Origin: Tenacibaculum haliotis
Lineage (GTDB): Bacteria; Bacteroidota; Bacteroidia; Flavobacteriales; Flavobacteriaceae
DNA: 64,000 nucleotides
Direction of reading: 5' to 3'
Assembly (NCBI RefSeq): GCF_025215075.1
Contig: NZ_JAOBTH010000026.1
Location: forward strand, 62,001 to 126,000
In this document: positions 60,817-64,000 of the stretch, one piece after another
How positions within the stretch are numbered: the first letter of the stretch is position 1
Layout: every line of letters begins with the position of its first letter
Notes under the pieces: model-generated
Seen by the model: only the letters and a program-made list of their open reading frames with translations
Databases searched by the model: none
What the model was told of the DNA's origin: nothing
Program-made: the position numbers and the translations under genes

Positions 60817-62208
60817 ATGACACTTATAAAATCTATATCAGGAATTAGGGGAACAATAGGAGGTAGCACAGGTGAAAACCTTACTCCGGTTGATGCCGTT
60901 AAATTTGCTGCTGCTTACGGAGCATTTATCATAAAGAGAAATCCGGAAGCAAAGAAAATAAATATTGTTATAGGTAGAGATGCTCGTATTTCTGGTAAAA
61001 TGATAAGCAATTTAGTAGCCAACACATTGGTTGGTTTAGGAATTAATGTAATAGATTTAGGCTTGTCTACCACACCAACAGTTGAAGTTGCTGTTCCGTT
61101 AGAGAAAGCTGAAGGAGGAATTATTTTAACTGCTTCTCACAATCCGAAACAATGGAATGCTTTAAAATTGTTGAATGAAAAAGGAGAGTTTTTAAATGGT
61201 GCTGATGGAGAAGAAATTTTGAAATTAGCAAATAGTGAAGATTTTACTTTTGCTGAAGTTGATGATTTAGGAACTTATAAAAAGAATAAAAAGTACTTAA
61301 AAAAACATATAAAAGAGGTTTTAAAACTAGATTTAGTTGATGTAAAAGCAATTAAAAAAGCCAAGTTTAAAGTAGTTGTTGACGGTGTTAACTCTACAGG
61401 AGGAATTTTTATTCCTGCTTTGTTAAAAGAATTAGGTGTTAAATGTATAGAATTATACTGTGAGCCAAACGGTCAGTTTCCTCACAATCCAGAGCCTTTA
61501 AAAGAAAACTTAGCAGATATTTCTAAATTAGTAGTTAAGAAAAAAGCCGATTTAGGTATTGTAGTTGACCCTGATGTTGATCGTTTAGCGTTGATATCTG
61601 AAGATGGATCTATGTTTGGTGAAGAATACACCTTAGTAGCTTGTGCAGATTATGTATTAGGAAGATTAGGAGGTGGAAACACGGTTTCTAACTTATCATC
61701 ATCAAGAGCATTGCGTGATGTTACAGAAAAGCATGGTGGAACTTATACTGCATCTGCAGTTGGTGAAGTTAATGTGGTGCAAATGATGAAAGATACCAAT
61801 ACGGTTATTGGTGGTGAAGGAAATGGAGGAATCATTTATCCAGCTTCTCATTATGGTCGTGATTCGTTAGTTGGTGTCGCTTTATTTTTATCGCACTTGG
61901 CACATAAAAAAATGTCTTGTAAAGCATTAAGAGATTCGTACCCAAGTTATTTTATGAGTAAAAATAAAATACAGCTAACTCCACAAATCGATGTTGATAA
62001 AATTTTAGAAACAATGGCTTCTAAATACAAAGACGAAGACGTTAACACGATTGATGGTGTAAAAATTGATTTTGAAAACGAGTGGGTACACTTACGTAAA
62101 TCTAATACTGAACCTATTATTAGAATTTACACCGAAAGTACCAGTCAAGAAAATGCAGATACACTTGCAGAACGATTTATAGCAGAAATAGCACAAATTA
62201 TAAAATAA
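60817..62208 (+). CDS. glmM: Phosphoglucosamine mutase
   Basis: A 463-residue member of the phosphohexomutase family. It converts glucosamine-6-phosphate to glucosamine-1-phosphate on the way to UDP-GlcNAc for peptidoglycan. The phospho-serine motif is LTASHNPKQWNALK with Ser107, the metal-binding loop is DPDVDRLA, the sugar-binding loop is GGEGNGG, and a phosphate-binding RKSNTEPIIRIY ends the protein. Phosphoglucomutase or phosphomannomutase activity cannot be excluded from sequence. It has its own -7 box. Confidence 0.9.
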   Translation: MTLIKSISGIRGTIGGSTGENLTPVDAVKFAAAYGAFIIKRNPEAKKINIVIGRDARISGKMISNLVANTLVGLGINVIDLGLSTTPTVEVAVPLEKAEGGIILTASHNPKQWNALKLLNEKGEFLNGADGEEILKLANSEDFTFAEVDDLGTYKKNKKYLKKHIKEVLKLDLVDVKAIKKAKFKVVVDGVNSTGGIFIPALLKELGVKCIELYCEPNGQFPHNPEPLKENLADISKLVVKKKADLGIVVDPDVDRLALISEDGSMFGEEYTLVACADYVLGRLGGGNTVSNLSSSRALRDVTEKHGGTYTASAVGEVNVVQMMKDTNTVIGGEGNGGIIYPASHYGRDSLVGVALFLSHLAHKKMSCKALRDSYPSYFMSKNKIQLTPQIDVDKILETMASKYKDEDVNTIDGVKIDFENEWVHLRKSNTEPIIRIYTESTSQENADTLAERFIAEIAQIIK

Positions 62209-62423
62209 AATTATCTAGTTTTTTACTGATTCGGAAACTATTCATAATAGCAAATTCAGTGAACAATCATTAGATCATTTTTAATATTACAAAAATATTT
62301 TTTTTAATAGGAGGAATGTTCATTGTATAATAAACAAAAGTTACAAATAAGTTAAAAGTATCATCTTTTTAGGCTAGCTCTTAAGATACTCTTAATTTTA
62401 TATCATAAATACAGTATCAGATT
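62209..62423. other. Intergenic region before the aminotransferase gene
   Basis: AT-rich DNA without a clear hairpin terminator for glmM. There is a GGAGGAATGTTCATTG stretch near 62310 that lacks an open frame after it. No feature can be supported. Confidence 0.4.
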
Positions 62424-63890
62424 ATGAATTTAGAGCAATATTTTGCTAAGTTTAAAAAGAACATTGTTGGTATCAACCAAACATATCAATCTCCTTACGG
62501 AGAACAAAAAATGATATATACTGACTGGACCGCAAGTGGTAGATTATACAGACCTATAGAAGAACAATTATTAAATAAATTTGGGCCATTTGTAGCAAAT
62601 ACACATACCGAAACATCAACTTCAGGTGCTGCTATGACTTTAGCCTACCACGAAGCACGAAATATTATTAAACGTCATGTAAATGCATCAAAAGATGATG
62701 TACTAATTACAGAAGGTTCTGGAATGACAGGTGTTGTAAATAAGTTTCAACGAATTTTAGGTTTAAAAGTTTCAGAAAACTTAAAAGAGCATACAGATAT
62801 TCCAGAAGAAAAGCGTCCTATCGTTTTTGTGAGCCATATGGAGCATCACTCTAATCAAACATCTTGGGTAGAAACGATTGCTGATGTAGCAGTTATTCCT
62901 TGTAATAGTGAAGGTAATATATGCTTAGATATATTTGAAGAAATTATAAAAGAGTATATAGATAGACCAATAAAAATTGCCTCGATTATTGCTGGTTCTA
63001 ACGTAACAGGTATTAAAACCGACTATCATAAAGTAGCTTCATTAATTCATAAGTATGGCGGTTTATGTTTTGTAGATTTTGCTTGTTCTGCACCGTATGT
63101 TGATATAAACATGCATCCAGAAAATGAAAATGAATATTTAGATGCAATTTTCTTTTCTCCTCATAAATTCTTAGGAGGGCCAGGAAGTTCTGGAGTATTA
63201 ATTTTTAATAAGAAATTATATAAAAATATGATTCCTGATAACCCAGGTGGAGGTACTGTAAGTTATACAAACCCTTGGGGAGAGCATGATTATTTTGATG
63301 ATATTGAGGCTCGTGAAGATGGCGGAACGCCTGCTTTTTTACAAACAATGAAAATAGCATTGTCTATTCAGCTAAAAAATCAGATGGGAACTGATAAAAT
63401 GAAGCAACGTGAAGATGAAATAAATCCTATTATTTTTAAGTGTTTAGAAAATTTAGAAGGCGTAAAAATATTAGCACCAAACAATAAAGATCGATTGAGT
63501 ATTTTTTCTTTCTATTATGAAAAGTATCACTTTAACTTAGTTGTTAAGCTGTTAAACGATCGTTTCGGAATTCAAACAAGAGGAGGTTGTTCTTGTGCAG
63601 GTACTTACGGACATTTTTTATTAAATGTAGATTTAAATACATCACATAAAATTAAAGATCAAATTTCTGAAGGATGTAATACTGATAAACCAGGTTGGGT
63701 ACGTTTATCTGTACACCCTACAGTAACAGATAAGGAAATAGCGTTTATTTGCAATTCATTAAATACCTTAACTCAGAATATAGCAGAATGGTCGAAAGAT
63801 TATAAATATGATATGGCTAAAAATGATTATGTTCATAAACTTACTGAACCAATAGAAAAAGAAATAATTGCTGACTGGTTTACCTTATAA
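62424..63890 (+). CDS. Class V aminotransferase-fold PLP enzyme
   Basis: A 488-residue PLP enzyme related to cysteine desulfurases/selenocysteine lyases. Features are YTDWTASGRLYRPIE (start of the fold), SHMEHHSNQTSWVE (His stacking on PLP), FVDFACSAPY, and FFSPHKFLGGPGSSG with the Schiff-base Lys in SPHK. The late RGGCSCAGTYG contains Cys residues at the place where desulfurases have their active-site Cys. Substrate is not certain; the protein is longer than SufS (about 405). It is followed one base later by another gene. Confidence 0.87.
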   Translation: MNLEQYFAKFKKNIVGINQTYQSPYGEQKMIYTDWTASGRLYRPIEEQLLNKFGPFVANTHTETSTSGAAMTLAYHEARNIIKRHVNASKDDVLITEGSGMTGVVNKFQRILGLKVSENLKEHTDIPEEKRPIVFVSHMEHHSNQTSWVETIADVAVIPCNSEGNICLDIFEEIIKEYIDRPIKIASIIAGSNVTGIKTDYHKVASLIHKYGGLCFVDFACSAPYVDINMHPENENEYLDAIFFSPHKFLGGPGSSGVLIFNKKLYKNMIPDNPGGGTVSYTNPWGEHDYFDDIEAREDGGTPAFLQTMKIALSIQLKNQMGTDKMKQREDEINPIIFKCLENLEGVKILAPNNKDRLSIFSFYYEKYHFNLVVKLLNDRFGIQTRGGCSCAGTYGHFLLNVDLNTSHKIKDQISEGCNTDKPGWVRLSVHPTVTDKEIAFICNSLNTLTQNIAEWSKDYKYDMAKNDYVHKLTEPIEKEIIADWFTL

Positions 63891-63891
63891 T

Positions 63892-64000
63892 ATGAATTTA
63901 TTAACGCCCTCTTTTTTAGAAGAAACCTACGCTAAAATAAAAGAAGAAAAAATAGGAGGTAGGTATATTACTTTAAAAGATATAAAACCTCTTTATAATG
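63892..64000 (+). CDS. Partial gene after the aminotransferase, unknown
   Basis: ATG at 63892 begins 36 codons (MNLLTPSFLEETYAKI..., hydrophilic) that continue past the window edge. It is separated by one base from the aminotransferase stop, so the two are one operon. The visible part has no signal peptide or family motif. A possible AGGAGG sequence inside it at 63955 is not needed for the start. Confidence 0.6.
   Translation, partial: MNLLTPSFLEETYAKIKEEKIGGRYITLKDIKPLYN

Noticed and set aside
62300..62330. GGAGGAATG stretch as a small gene start before the aminotransferase
   Set aside because: The frame closes after a few codons.
1..64000. tRNA or rRNA genes
   Set aside because: No cloverleaf or rRNA sequence could be seen on either strand.

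Overview
The window is AT-rich chromosomal DNA of a marine-type member of the Flavobacteriaceae (Bacteroidota), Tenacibaculum- or Polaribacter-like; the genus cannot be fixed from the sequence alone. The evidence is a type IX secretion (T9SS) type B sorting domain next to a PorP/SprF protein, Bacteroidota -7 boxes of the form TAnnTTTG, typical Flavobacteria families (DUF3822, DUF4369-TlpA, FdhF/YdeP) and Bacteroidota-type gene order. No rRNA, tRNA, CRISPR array, prophage or intact insertion sequence was seen.

Layout. 1-9.4 kb: DUF3822 protein (cut by the window edge), a membrane protein, RecD-like helicase, TonB-C protein, large PIG-L deacetylase, then a leftward block of M42 peptidase, acyltransferase and Nudix hydrolase. 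9.5-20.3 kb: housekeeping genes pheT, pyrD, a LysE exporter, an HNH/NUMOD4 protein, a DinB/YfiT protein, a TPR lipoprotein, lon and an RluA-type pseudouridine synthase, with two REP-like elements and a GC-rich structured element. 20.4-34.3 kb: the accessory locus. It holds a LytTR response regulator, a periplasmic-propeller LytS-type histidine kinase, a secreted protein of unknown function, a broken gene, a 2218-residue T9SS adhesin, PorP/SprF and a decayed copy of the secreted-protein unit. 34.4-41 kb: a Gly-rich beta-barrel protein, SPOR protein, FdhF/YdeP, FdhD and a methyltransferase. 41-48 kb: a porin-like protein, an internally duplicated protein with an ATP-grasp ligase, a four-gene operon (DinB, DUF1272, GNAT, PPOX) and a divergent MocR regulator. 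47.8-53.7 kb: prmC, GNAT, LEA lipoprotein, ribD, HAD, EamA, YigZ and YkgJ, tightly packed. 53.8-64 kb: a GMC oxidoreductase with a ferredoxin-like Cys motif, a frameshifted alpha/beta hydrolase, TlpA, rpsA, a lipoprotein, glmM, a class V aminotransferase and a partial gene.

Most notable: four promoters in 20.4-34 kb (the LytTR regulator, the secreted protein, the giant adhesin and a decayed gene) carry the same direct repeat, TTYAC(A/G)AA twice at exactly 20-bp spacing. A -7-like box lies exactly 38 bp from the start of the second repeat in all four. I read this as a LytTR-family operator defining a local, probably autoregulated regulon that couples an envelope sensor to secretion of a surface adhesin. 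Supporting curiosities are a 726-bp higher-order repeat in the adhesin, a perfect 17-bp inverted repeat around the ATP-grasp start codon, a REP-like element inside the lon terminator stem, and a Cys in the catalytic-base position of a class-2-like PyrD.
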